A DNA stretch of 64,000 nt. Source: Climacium dendroides (Eukaryota; Streptophyta; Bryopsida; Hypnales; Climaciaceae). Every line of letters begins with the position of its first letter. The first letter of the stretch is position 1. Below, piece by piece: positions 33,961 through 46,735 of this stretch. The notes under the pieces were generated by a model. The model had not been told where the DNA came from, made no database searches, and saw only the letters and a list, made by a program, of their open reading frames with translations. The DNA lies in the NCBI GenBank assembly GCA_950106755.1, contig OX467086.1:19424001-19488000 (forward strand), given 5' to 3'. Both the position numbers and the translations under genes were made by a program.

Positions 33961-35826
33961 AAAGCAAATAAAACGGAATTTCATTGCAAAGAGGAGGAAT
34001 ACAAACCACCAGTTACAAGTAATCTAGCAAGGGAACCACAAAGAAGAGAGATCCACAACAAATGAGGCAGAATCTACAAAGCTCGTACATTTTGTTCACA
34101 AAGGTAGAGGGTGGTAAAACAAACAAGGTTCTAAAAGGTTCACATATATAAATGGTGATCATTTATGTCCTAAAATGATGACCAACCACACATGTAAACC
34201 ATTCTAAAACCCTATCCATTTTACCACCATCTATTCCTCCATCATAACTCCTAAAAGTCCCAAAGTTCTTGTGATGAGAGCAAAAATATAGACAAGATCT
34301 TCAACAAATGTGGGATCATAGAGGACAGAGAAGTTGAAGTGAAAGAAGTAACCATAGCAAATTGGAAAATGAAGATAGATAGTGGATATGCAAAAAATTA
34401 GGATGATTTATTGTTGGTATTGCAAGAATTCAGAGTTTCATGATAGTATTATACATTGTAATTGACATCAACATAGGGAAAAATGTGCAAGTAAATGCTT
34501 GAAACACTAACAATTTCATAAAAGATTCACATTAAAGACATTTGTATTTGGTAGACATTGCTTCCATGATTCATACAAAGCAATCAACATTGAAAAATAT
34601 GCCTTCAATGTATAAAAATACATACTTAATACAAGAAATACTTGACATGGGTGTATGCAAAATCTTCTACTTGAAATTGACACAAGAAAATTTAATTGTT
34701 CTTCTTTTGTAATTGATCAACACTTATATAGAAGTAGTTAAAGCCAATATCTACAATAGAAGATGAAAGAAGATTTAGAAAAGCACATTGTTGACTCAAG
34801 GGGTGCACTTAGTTCTACTTCAATAAACCACTTGCAAACAAGTGGTTTCTAATAAACTATAACTTTAACTTCAAATTTTGAGCATTGTTTACTAATGATT
34901 ATAGGATTCTACTTCCAAAATTTCAAACTCAAATAAAATATGGAATAATTTCTAGAAAAGGTTAAAAATGTACTAAAATGACATATTTTTTAACTCAAAT
35001 ATTTTTAGAGAACACATTTAGGTGACCATTACATCAATATTCAACTCAAAATGAGCTTTCAATAAAAAGGAATTTTTAGGAATTTTTTTTCATCTTTTAG
35101 ACAACTTTTTCTTATATAATATAGGGTATAAAAGTTATTTTTCAGCTCTATAGTGTATCTTTTTACTTCAAAAATTTGTAATTAATTATTATTAATAAAT
35201 AAAAATATCAATAATTCAAAACATAAACTTTCAAAGTAGGAAAATCTATTCATATTTTATCATTTAATTTTATTTAAAATTCAAAAAATATATAGGGGTC
35301 CAAAGTTTTGTTCCCATGCTAACATCAAAAAAAGGGGGGGTGCACCCCTTGAGGTTATGGAGTTGCAACTCAATGTTCAAATCATTATTTTAATTTTAAT
35401 CTTTTATGTATAGTATAGTCCTATGTCTTTGAGAACTCTTAAAAATTCTAGCTAGTGTCCAACATGGGCCAAACTAGTTTGATTGGCTTAAAATAATTTT
35501 AGCAAGTAACAATGTAGGAGGTTTATAAATTGTCCATTTAAAAGTTGATAAACAATTTATTAAATTGTATTTCTTGAAATATTTTAAAGTAAATTTATCT
35601 TCAACGACAAATGAAATTGGCATCTAACCCAAGGTGTTTTATAACTTTTGCAACTTCATGGAATTACTCATGAATTCTTGAAGTTGAAATGCAATTAGTA
35701 GTCACTAAAAGTGTCTACCTCCTAAAATGTACACCATTTGTACATTGTTGGTACAATGAGAAAGAAAAAAATATAAACATTGTACATTTCAAGAGGTGGA
35801 TACTTTTTAAAGCCCAAGCGTTCTAT
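33961..35826. other. AT-rich intergenic sequence
   Basis: No gene is supported. A run of eight G followed by TGCACCCC at 35332-35346 forms a small palindrome-like spot. The rest is long AT-rich sequence without a clear repeat boundary. Confidence 0.5.
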
Positions 35827-36738
35827 GGACCTCCTACCTTAATCCCATTAGAGAAAATATGAGCCCTTGACTAAGCCGCCACAGAGTGACAATCCAATCT
35901 ATTCTTTGAGGTCTAAAAAGCCTATAGAATACGTCACATGTGTACAATAAGAGCGTGTGAATTTCAGTAAGTGTAGTTGGATTTTCATTTTGACAGATTC
36001 TAAACAATATTTTAAATGCATTGGGGCAAAAGAATACAAGTTAATTAGAAGGTTATCTTGAATACAAGATTACTTTGCCAAATTTGGCAAGGTAATTTTG
36101 TAACTAATTAGAAGATTATCTTACCAAATTAATTGGCTTTTGAAGCTAGTTGTTGAAGCAATGACAACTAGCTTCAAAAGTCACTTACTTAATTTTGAGT
36201 ATTTGAATAGGAAGAGATGAGTCACTCTTTATACAAGTGGGGTAGTGGTGGATGCAACTATCCATATGAGATATGTAAATTAAGAGAAATAAAAATTCAA
36301 CCGCTTATACTTAATCCTCCTAATTTACATATCCCACATGGATAGTTGTACCTACCACTACTCCATTTGTATAAAGAGTGGCTCATCTCCTCTACCAACA
36401 CACAAAATTGAATGAGTGGCTTTAGAAGTAAGTTGCCATTGGCTTTAGCAATTAGCTTCAAGAGCTACTTAATGTGGCTAAATTTTACTAAATTTAGCTT
36501 AATTTGACAACACCCTTAAAAATAAGGACTAAGATGCATTAGTATACCATAAACCTTGATTTTTGAACCTTTTGCTCTTGGCTTTTGAACCATTGATAGC
36601 CATCCAATATTGTAATTCAAGGTGAGTAATGATAGGAAAAAAAATTAGTAATCAAAATAAAATGCTTATTATAGGATCCTTCGAGGGTTGTAGAGCGGCC
36701 TAGCCAAGGGCTCATATTTTCTCTAATATTGGAGGACC
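35827..36738. mobile_element. Foldback element (912 bp)
   Basis: Outer inverted repeats: the left end starts GGACCTCCTACCTTAATCCC and runs through 'agagaaaatatgagcccttg' and 'ctaagccgcc' (to about 35880). The right end (36689-36738) is its diverged complement, ending GGAGGACC. Inside, a second, tighter inverted repeat pairs about 36130-36282 with 36321-36460 around a loop of roughly 40 bases. The whole is close to a long palindrome. No target duplication was confirmed and no ORF lies inside. Long terminal inverted repeats starting with GG would fit a Mutator-like foldback. Confidence 0.6.
36213..36391. repeat. Hairpin core of the foldback element
   Basis: About 70-base arms (36213-36282 and 36321-36391) are near-perfect complements, with cores GAGATGAGTCACTCTTTATA and GGATAGTTGTACCTACCACT on the respective arms. 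A transcript across it would fold into a long hairpin that could feed small-RNA processing. Confidence 0.65.
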
Positions 36739-38171
36739 ATTGTCTCCCCAAGGAACAATTTGGAGTTTGGGTAGGTGATTTCTATGAGCTGAATTTGCAC
36801 TTGATTTTTTTGAAACTTTTCGAAGATGTGTAGTTTTGTAAAAGCTTCGTGAATATATAATTTTTGTTTCAATTTGATGTCAGGTGAAGAAGTTCAGGGG
36901 ATAGACAAAATTCAACTTTGAGGGGCATGTTGGGTTGCCAATATTTGGTTGACTAATGCTAGGAGTAGATGCACAGGTTGCATTCTTCAAAAAAACAAAG
37001 ACTAGGTTGGGCAAAGGACGAAGGGCTGGAATGATTGGCCACCCCCCTAGCATGTCAAAGTCACTAGAATTTCTAAACCATGGAATATCTAAGCCCTTTG
37101 TCATAAAGGAAGGTGGATGAAAGAGGTAAAGCTTAAAGTTCCCTATGGAAGAAAACATGTTAGAAACAAACGGGAGACAGAAGTGAATTTATTTTCTAAA
37201 GCTTGCCTTAGACTATAAATTATTCACATAGTCCTTTTTAAATTCTATAGTATGAATGCTTTAATACCCACCTTTGGTATTATATGAGTACAACAAGGTT
37301 TTTAGTATTTAATTAGAAATTTTCCTAAGTGGATCTCTAAGCATGGTCCTTTGTACCGTCTAAGTAAGGAATCTTTCTATTTGCCTATTGGATATAAATT
37401 ACAAAATAAACCAACTAAAACTTAAAATGAAACCAACTTTTGGCCAAAGACCACTGTGATTTTGGAAGAAAGAGCTTATAATTACAAAATATCAATCTTA
37501 AGTTAGAGATCAGATTATGCCATTTAAAAAAATATAAATTTCATTCAACTCTAATGCTCTTAGAGAAAGTTATAACTAAATGAAGTATAGCCTTTGGAAG
37601 GGCAATTTAAACTTCATCCATCCTTTTTAACAACTCCTAAACTCAATTTGACCTTGGATTATGGATATGGACTTAAGATAAACTTTACTAACTAATTTAC
37701 AAATTTGAATTTAAATGAATCTAGAAACTTCACAAGGTCATCCAAATTCCATTTTAAGCTTCATTCTTTAATATCTTGCTCATTTTTAATCTATTTTTTA
37801 AATGTCATAAATTTTTGGAAAGCTTTGGAAATCTTCTGTAAGGATATGCAACTAAATTTGGAATAAAGACTACTTCTAGAGTTTTGAATTGAAATTGATA
37901 CTTCTACTATATAATTGAAATTTGAACAAAAGAAATTATTTTCTCTCTCTAATCAAACTAAAACTCTAATTGAATTGGAAGCCCTCTAGTTGACTAGAAT
38001 AAATTGACTACAATTTTAGTGAAACTACTTTTAAAATAAGTTTCTTGTTTGAAGTCAAAGCTTATTGTGATATGAGAAGGCTATGACATGTAGAATTTTA
38101 TAGGCCAAGGCTTCATTGTGGCAAGGACAAACATAAAATCACAAGAGCATGGAAGCTTCTATAGACTCTAA
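36739..38171. other. AT-rich intergenic sequence
   Basis: No gene is supported. The 92-codon minus frame at 36880-37158 has protein-like composition but no domain and no supporting context; it may be a retroelement fragment. The remainder is AT-rich. Confidence 0.45.
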
Positions 38172-39209
38172 TACTATAAGAAAACTGTGTCTGCTTGGAC
38201 ATCCAACCAAAAACGACGTATGTCCGCGAAAACACGATACGTCGCAGAAGACATTGGGGTGTCAGGCCAAAAAAATGAAGATTTTGCTTTGATGTCTTCG
38301 ACAGCATTGCGAGATTTTAGTCACAGCATATTGATGCTACGAAAAACACTGATGCAATGTAAGACATACAAGTGGACACCAGATGTTTCCAAGGATGTCC
38401 ACAATAACATGTTCAACCACGTCACCATCTTTGGTCAAATTTAGCTCAGAAGTTGATTTAGAATTTTGGTGCAGTCAAAGGTAAAGTGACTGCCTAAGGT
38501 TAAAAAGAGGACAACGGGTAGGTGGTGACTCTTAAAAGCTTATGTGGCATTTGACGTGCCACGATGAGGTGGAAATTGTATGACGTGGACATGGGTGATG
38601 ACGTCAGCATACTTGGCCTGTCCATGTTCCGCAGTTTGGATGTCTTTGTGGACGTCACAAGTGACGTACTGATGTCCACATTGACGTCACTTTTGGCTTC
38701 AACATTTCATACTTACTGCGAATGTAACTTCAAACCACATACTATCCACTGTGCATTTCACTACGTCTGACTGGACGTGTGGGTGTTGTGGAAGCAATTG
38801 TAGGCGTCTTCTTTGATGTCAAAATGACTGTAGATGCATGACATGACTTTATGCCCAAGGTTGAATTTGCACATGATGCACCTCCTTCCTATGTAGTTAA
38901 AATGACTTATGTGTTTCCTTGGTTTAGGTTCATTTTTGGGCTATTGGAGTCATACATTTTGCGCACGTTCAATAAACTTCATTAGGATAAAATTCCACCC
39001 TATTCATATGATGTCACGACCAGCACCAAGCAAGATAAACTCTGCCACAAAATGCACGTTCACGATGCAACGGGGCTACTTGGAAGACATGAACATGCTG
39101 ATGGCTTTGTATTTCTCAGACGTCTTACGTGACGCCAAAATGCTAGCGTAGCAAACACATGTCAGTGATGTGAACACCCTATGTTTCCTCCTCAGATGCA
39201 ATGTCATCG

Positions 39210-42200
39210 TTAACTACGGCAACATACTTTCCACCATTGTTTATTGGTTGGCGCACCGAGATCAACGACTTGTTGCAGTGGTTGTAGGCCATCGAAGTCC
39301 CTATCATTCACCAACTGCATCATGTTCGGGGTTGTCGTAAGAGGGTGCAATGACCCACGTCTACCCCTCACCTCTGTTCGGCAAACTACTTTCCAATCAG
39401 GCTGATGTGGATCGTCGAAGAAGAACACCTGTTGGCAATGCAATGGAAAAGCAAATGAATCAACGTAGACCATTCCATCCAAATAGTTGAAGTTTGCCAA
39501 CGTGAAGCCATACTTATCTTGTTGCACACTGGGAGCTCGACTACCCTGCGTGCCGTTCACCCAATCACACAACAACACTATGACACAGTGATTTCGATAA
39601 TCCAATACCAAAATCTCTTAGATATACCCCACATACTCCTGTGTGATTTCCATTGGCCTCCCATTCTGCATACCCCAACGAAGTTGGCGTGTGAAACTTG
39701 CTACCACTCCAGAGTCACGGGTAACAAGCCCACGTTCGGAGCTTCGGACATGGAGGTGCATGCCATGACAATACATTTGATGGTGGGATGTTGCCTTCCG
39801 CTCTGGAAGCTGCGCATAATGTCTGGTGTCTTCATCCACTAAACGTCCAAAATGATCAACCTCCCTCACCGTTAACGTCAGCCACTGCGCGAAGGATGGA
39901 AACTCACTTAGTTCAACTGAATAACAGACCGCTCTTCCTAGATTTGAGCGCCGCCACGCAACGCGAAAAGCTTCCCGATCCTCCCATCTTCGGGACTTTG
40001 CCGTAGTGTAGTCCCTGCATTATGCTCAGCAATAATGAAATTAGAACAATGAATTGAACATATGAACTCATGTGGGCGGGGGGCACGCACAATGTGCATG
40101 GCATGTCTGAGAAGATGTTGAAGAATTCAAGTGCTCCTTAATAACTATCATGTGTTGAGGACATTCTCTTCTACTGAGGCGTGCATACTAGTGCCAATAT
40201 AAACATCAATGCGTCTTCCCATATGACATCATTGAACGGGGCAGCGCTGGCTTCGACGTCTGCTAAGAGTGTATACAAGACAACGTGATGTCCGCAGTGG
40301 CACTAGAAAGCAGTGCATGTTACTTACTCTTGCCAAGATTCCAAGCACGGAGCATTGTCTATTACAAACGCATGTGCATATGAACGCAAAGCGTCGGATA
40401 ATGCCCTCTCTTTTAGTTTCCTGCTATGTATCACCTTGTCGTTCATGATGGGATCTTCGTCTACATCCCAGATATGCTCACCGGTTCCCTGGAATTCTCT
40501 CATGTATTCCATACAGAAGCCAAGCGTGTCTTCAATGCGATATCCCTCGGCTATGCTTCCTTCTCGATGCACCAAAGTCCGCACATAATCCTTCAAAATC
40601 TTCATGTATCGCTCAATGGGGTACATCCACCTACAATGCATTGGGCCACATACAAATAATTGTTCAACAAGGTGCACTAGCAAATGGGTCATTATGTTCA
40701 AAAATGTCGTGGGGAATTCTTTCTCTATGAGACAAGTTGCCATAATAACATCTTGCATGAGGACATCTTTGTCAGCCTCCTTGACCTCCTTCTCACAAAG
40801 TCTTTGGAAAACCCTGCTCATTTTTATAATAGCCAAACGCACATTCTCATCCAAGATGTTCCAGACAGCCACCGATAGAATCTACACATGAACAACATCT
40901 TCGTCAGTCACCTTCCCATTACTAAATTTCTAACACAATTCTCTGTAACGTACATGAGGGTCACCCCAACATTAGTTTCAGACATCCATTGCAACGTTCC
41001 TGTACTGAATATTGGTGACTACCAAAAAACGTATCAATGCCACAGAAAACACTATCATGTTGAAGACGACATCTTCCCATGCACTGTCATACACATATGA
41101 CTGTCTTTGACGACGTCACCAAAGACATAGGATGTTCACAATGGTTATGGAGCAGTGACAATCTTTGAACTTCCTCTCTTTCTTGGATAAGTTTTACAAA
41201 CCTTTGCGTCACGTTCCATGACATGCTCACCTGTTGCATGAGAATGTGATAATCATGAGTCTTCATGTGTAACGTTCCATTCTGTAGACGTTTATGAATT
41301 GCACCAACATAGTTTGTTGGGGTACGGATATTTGATACTATATCCACGAACTCCTTGCGTTCGTCTACTGTCATTGTATACGACGCATTTGGCATGTAGA
41401 AATCATCTTGACGTCTTCGTGGATCTTGAAGCCAAATTTCTTCACGTATTCCAAGTTGTTGTGCATCAATGCGGCTGCCAAGGCTATCGTTCATAGCAAG
41501 AAGCGTCTTCACCATGTTCTTGCATAAATTTTTCTCACAATGCATGACATCCAGAATGTATCGGATCAACAGATATATCATGAGTAAGCTACCCCATCCA
41601 GAACAATGTGTATCGTCACTTCTGGTGTTTTCCGTTTAGGAAATGTACAAAGACATTTAGCCTTCACTTTGTATTCACATCTACGTTTGAGGGGACATGT
41701 AACGCAGCATGAGATGTTCGCATTGCACAATTGAATAGACGGCCATTGTCTACAACTATTGCAATCCCTGCTCTGGGATGTCTGCTATGACATCTACTTG
41801 GACGTCAACGCTCCACTACTATGACAAAGAACGTCTAATGTATGTACCACACAAACATTGGACACTAACAAAGTATCAAAGGCAGGTTAGATCACTTTGC
41901 ACCTTCCAGTAGGGCAGCTTAAACAAAGCACTCAACCGCTTCACCCCTGTGAAATGCATCGGGTCATCCTTTCCATCTTCTTCTCTACCAAGATCTAAAA
42001 ATGCTTGCCGCCACGCAGCATATCGGATAACATTTTCAGCGGTCATGGTCTTCGGCCTGAAGCGACGCTCTGCTTTGCCATTGAAGCGACGGTTTCGACG
42101 ATAAGGATGGTGTCGGCTTAGGTACCTTCGTATGCCACCATATACAATATTTGACCCTCTAGTACTTCGATCCGCCATCACATTGCCGGTTCTTGTAAGT

Positions 42201-43729
42201 CTAGAATCTATCTCAGGACCACAATATGGGCATCCTTTATATCCCTTGCAAGACAAGCTAGAGATGAGAGCATATGCCGAAAAATCTGATATGGTCCACA
42301 TTAGTAAGCCACGCATGATAAAGCGACGAGCACCTTCGGGCTGTGAGAAATCTTGAGCTACCACACCTTCCCACAATGCATATAGCTCCTTCAACAGTGG
42401 GCGCAAAAACACATCCATGTTCTTGGAAGTTGGGGAGTGCTTCCCAGAAATGAGAAGGCTAAGGGAGATGAAGAATTTCTTCGTCACAAACCATGGCTCA
42501 AAGTTGTAAATCAAAATAAGCACCAGCCATGTTTACCAATTCGTGTTGCTCAGTTTGAAGGGATTGACACCATCTAGTGCTAGTGCCAGATGCAAGTTCT
42601 TGTCGTCAACACCGAAGTTGTCGAAGGCGACGTCCCCGTTGACATACTTCCAAGCAAGGTTGTCCACCACTAACTGTATGACGCCGTTGTTGCTGACATG
42701 CTTCGTCCAACTTGTCAGCATTTGAGCGATCTTCGAAGACCTAAACATGCGTTTCAATCTCAGTCTCAAGGGAAAGTGTTGAACGACTCTTATTGGTACT
42801 GAGTTCGTGTCCTCCACCCACTTTGGTTTCGAGCACTTCGGGCATGTATTTAGATCTGCATGCTCGTCTTTGAATAGCACACATCCACTTGGGCACGCAT
42901 GGATGTTGTTGTACTCTAAGCCCAACTTCCTAATCATTTTCCTTGCCTCATAATGACTAGTAGGGAGCTTGTTGTTCTTCGGGAGCAAGTCTGATGACAA
43001 ATATTGTAGGAGTTCACTAGTGAAATGGTTACTCACACGGAAGACCACGCACATATTCATAATGATGATTGTTGTTGACAGAATACTCGATCATGCCCCC
43101 TCGTACAGTGCTGTTGTTGCGTGCTCATATAAACGTTGCATGTCTTCAACGGTGTAGACGTCAGCATCTTCTTCAGCGCGTGATACTCCCTTAGACGCCA
43201 AGGTGCTCGAATGCAATGCATCGTCACGATCAAAGGCCTCCATGACTTGCCTCTGGACGTCGTGTTGTACATCCAAAGGAGCGTCGTCGTCATTTGCAGC
43301 GTCGCCGACACCACTGTCCCCAAATTCTGGTCCTCCATTTACATCTTGAAACTCAATGTCATCATCTACAATGTCCGCGTCATTGTCGATGATGTCATTG
43401 TTATAAATAAGATCTTCCACCCACATGCCACAAGGAGGGTATCCGTTGGGTGGGTCCCCCCCGATCATTGACTCCATCAAAAAAACATCCCGTCCCACCT
43501 CTGCATGATGCTTTCGAATCACATGAATAGCCCGACGTGCTCCTCCATGACAATTTTGGCATGGGCATGGAAACCTTGTCAAATTCAACTCCGTTGCTAC
43601 CCTCAACTTGGTTTGTAGAATGAGGTCACCTATAGGAATGTGGCAAAGGACATGGCCGTCTGCATTGATGCGGACTCTTACAATACGACGTCCACGCCTG
43701 CCCTTCATGTCCATTACAGATGTCAACAC
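39210..43729 (-). pseudogene. TNP2-like: TNP2-type CACTA transposase, nearly full length, with stops
   Basis: Reading from 43729 downward, all expected blocks occur in order. FPCPCQNCHG (about 43560) is the N-terminal zinc-like motif. TSHYEARKMIRKLGLEY and CPSGCVLFKDEH...CPKC follow (42,970-42,830). The Transposase_21 core has LALALDGVNPFKLSNTNW (about 42,540-42,590), DVFLRPLLKELYALWEG, WTISDFSAYALIS, GCPYC, RRYLSRHHPYR and ILDVMHCEKN (about 41,530-41,560). A DUF4218 domain shows EFPTTFLNIMTHLLVHLVEQ and RWMYPIERYMKILKDYVRT (40,560-40,760). A DUF4216-like end follows at 39,210-39,611. TGA (43091), TAA (42533) and TAA (39618) interrupt otherwise continuous frames. Gaps near 41,600-41,870, 40,880-41,080 and 39,870-40,320 may be introns or decay. 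The enzyme would cut and join CACTA ends. Its few stops suggest fairly recent inactivation. Confidence 0.85.
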
Positions 43730-43899
43730 CTACTATGATTGGCGAATTGGGGTTCAACAACCTAATTCTCATAATGCATTGCCAATTGCACCAATTTCAC
43801 GCCTCCACCGACATATATGTAGGGGTTGGACATGCACGAACAATTCGGTCTCATTGCTGTTAAGTGTATTCAGAACATACTAACATATACCACAATGAT

Positions 43900-45000
43900 C
43901 CGGGAAAAAATTACAGGTACAAAATGTCTCAATCGTAATCATGAAATTCTGAACGTCTGGATGTTTTTATGAACATATGTTTGTCATTGTCTACGTCTAG
44001 AAAGACACCGTCATGTCCACTAAGACGTATTTATGTCTACAGGAATATCACAATGTCACCCATTAGCTTCTACATGACATGAACGCGCTTGGATAGAAAA
44101 AAAGAATGTATGTGCTACGTGTACTACGTTTGACTTTGTGTGCTATGTCTAACATCTAGTGCTACGCCTAACATTCTAGAAGACACCAAAAATTTCTACG
44201 AATTTCTTCATGTGGACATTGATATGTTCTGTGTGATGTTAAGTCCTGCACAGGCATGCTAAAAAAAGCATTGGGTTAGGCTAAGAAACACTAGATCCCA
44301 TGCACTATATGTCTTCTAGTGTTTTGTAGTCACCGGTTTCCATGGCTAAAGAGGGCAGCAAGCTTCACACTTCAAAATTGTAGTCCATTATATGTACTAC
44401 TTTCTTACAAGAATCCAATTTAGCATTAGACGGGTCCCCCCTTCTTGTCCATTTGAAATTGACAAAGAACGCATTGTTTTGAATATCAAGTCAGACAAAA
44501 TGATGTCTGAGTTGATGTCTCGATGTCAATTCTGGTGTCTGCGGAAGCACGCAAATGTCAAGTTCCGACCTAAGTGCACTTTTCAAAAGTACAGCACTCG
44601 ACGTCCCACGTGGGGTTGTCGCTTTGTGATGGGACTTAGCCAAACCCTAAGTCCACCTTCGGCCTTTCTCTTTGTCCAGCACCTCTTCCAATTCTTTCTT
44701 CACTAAGATTTGATTTTGGATAGTATGGCTCTTCCTACAACATTCCAAACTTCTTGTACACATTCACTTGGGGTAGAAACTGTAGCAAAGCAGGGAGTGG
44801 AGGATTTTCAGGTCCATCAAGCAAGTGCTAGTATGTTTCAGCACTTTGTCGACGGCATTGTTGTTGCTGCATTCACCTCAGGGATGGACAAAGTAGGAGC
44901 TGGAGTAGACAACAGCCCTAGTTGCAGCAGTCGCCTAAACAAGAACAAACAACCTATAAATGACTTAGTACATTCAACACATGAAGTTGCAAAATTGGAC
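43900..45000. other. Intergenic region between the two divergent CACTA genes, left part
   Basis: Contains clusters of ATGTCT/GACGTC-type motifs (43,960-44,080, 44,490-44,560) like those at the element's ends. A plus-strand frame (44710-45321) starts protein-like (SLGVETVAKQGVEDFQ...) but runs into the simple repeat. It may be a leader exon of the second gene or captured sequence. Confidence 0.35.
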
Positions 45001-45065
45001 AAGGTAAGACATTTCTCTTGCACCACACCTTTGCAATTTCTCTTGCACCACACCTTGACAATGGT

Positions 45066-45172
45066 AGCCTCCTGCTCTCCCCTCCCCTCCTCTCCCCTCC
45101 TCTCCCCTCCCCTCCTCTCCCCTCCCCTCCTCTCCCCTCCCCTCCTCTCCCCTCCCCTCCTCTCCCCTTCCC
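45066..45172. repeat. C/T-rich minisatellite
   Basis: About 100 bases repeat a CCCCTCCTCTC-type unit of 15-16 bp, purely pyrimidine on the plus strand. It gives artefactual open frames in all directions (Pro/Leu/Ser on one strand, Gly/Glu/Arg on the other). Such tracts can form triplex DNA. Confidence 0.85.
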
Positions 45173-45469
45173 GCCCCACCCCGCAAACGCACCGCCCCGC
45201 CCCGCCCCGCAGCCGCTCGCAGCTCCCCGCCTCTGTGGCCCCCTGCCCTTGCGACGGGAACTCCCGCAGCTCCCCACCCCTGCAACCGCAGCCACCCCGT
45301 AGCTCTCTGCCCTGCAAATGAAACTCGCATCCATTGCATTGTGTTGGCGGCGACGTTTTTCATCCATTTTTTTCATTCGTAACACACTAGGGCTTCAACT
45401 GGTGTCTCAGTGAACATCACTACAAGCTTCTGTGAGTCTCATGCATGAAATTGGAATTCCCTTGTGTGT

Positions 45470-45830
45470 TTGTTGATGCAAGTTTTGGGTTGAAGGAACA
45501 CTCAGTGGAGGAGGAGCGTGCGGAGGCGGAGAGTGGAAGCGGACGCGGAGGAGCGAAGGACTCCTACGCCCAAGTGGGGAACCCCGGCGCAAAGGCGGGG
45601 AGCCCCCCCCGGCGCCACGCCGCAGGGGAGCCCCTAGGCGGGGCAGACAGGGAGTCCCTGCGGGGAGCCCCTAGCACCCTGCCGGGAGCGCCCAATGGAA
45701 AGCTCCAACGGCGAGGAGCCCCCCCGACGCCGCAGTCGGGAGCCCCTCTGCAGGGGAAGCTGCCCTGGGCGGGGGGAGATCCTCCGCAGTTTGGAGGTTG
45801 TCCACCACCTAGGTGGGAGCCCCATTTTTG
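45470..45830 (+). repeat. GC-rich island with degenerate GGGAGCCCC motif
   Basis: This 360-bp stretch is far richer in G and C than its surroundings. It repeats words around GGGGAGCCCC at roughly 25-40 bp intervals. A plus-strand frame (45445-45849) stays open across it (Gly/Pro/Arg/Ala-rich) but shows no domain. It may be captured GC-rich sequence or a promoter-proximal island of the second CACTA gene. Confidence 0.5.
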
Positions 45831-46735
45831 TTTTTTGTTTTTGTTTTAATTTTTTTTTGTTTTGATTTGGTGTGAATTTATCACCCTAAATCTTGAATCT
45901 CCTTTCTTGCACTCCACCACCTTGGTTTTCATTTGTAGGTGTGATTCTTGTTTTGGTTTGTGAGAGTGACATGACAAATTCCTTCATGAGATAGTTTGGT
46001 TTCAGTGCGATTTTCTTGAGACATGAATCAACTTGAATTCAAATTCAGCAAGTTTGTGAGTCCATCCGTCCATTCATGTTTCACCTACTACAATGTAGGA
46101 TCTACATTGCTTGTAGGCACCGGTTGTTAATTTTTGAAGGGTCTTTGATGTTATTTCCATTGTGTAAAGTGAAGTACTCATCTGCTTCCTCAAACCTTCT
46201 AGTGTCAACGAGGACTTTCACATGCTCCTGTGGATGTCAAAGTGGACATCAATGTGTCTAGTTGGCCAAATTTTTTTTTTCTTGATTTTGTGCATGTAGG
46301 TGGATGATCATCCATTGTAGCATGCTAGTGTTCTTTTAGACACCCGTGTGTCAAAATTGATGTCACAAAGAGCTCCAGACGTCATAATGTCCAGTCTCTT
46401 GTGTCCTATTCGCAGATGAGATTACCATAGGGCCTTCCTTGTGGCATAATAATATTTTCTTAGACATGCAAGTGTCCAATGTGATGTCCTGAAATGCATC
46501 ATGTGTCACGTTCTATGTTTTGGGGTGTCCTATATGCAAAGGAGACGGACGTTGGGTCTTCGTCGAGACGTCCTAATGTTTTCTCGAACGTCCAGATGCT
46601 GAAATTGATGTCCCGGAATGCACACTGTCACTGCATTTCAATTGGCCGTTTTGTTGTTGTAATTTTGTGTTGTGTTTGTCTTTCCTTCTGTTATAGGTTT
46701 CAGGTGAGGCTTTTCGTTCTTGGCTGCTATTGGAG

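Noticed and set aside
36880..37158. 92-codon minus-strand frame
   Set aside because: Protein-like composition but no domain, no homologous copy in the window and no gene context.
40313..40891. Plus-strand frames opposite the DUF4218 region
   Set aside because: Shadows of the TNP2 coding strand.
44838..45385. Long Gly/Glu/Arg-rich open frames on the minus strand
   Set aside because: They are produced by the pyrimidine/purine minisatellite, which is open in every frame; no domain or start context supports them.
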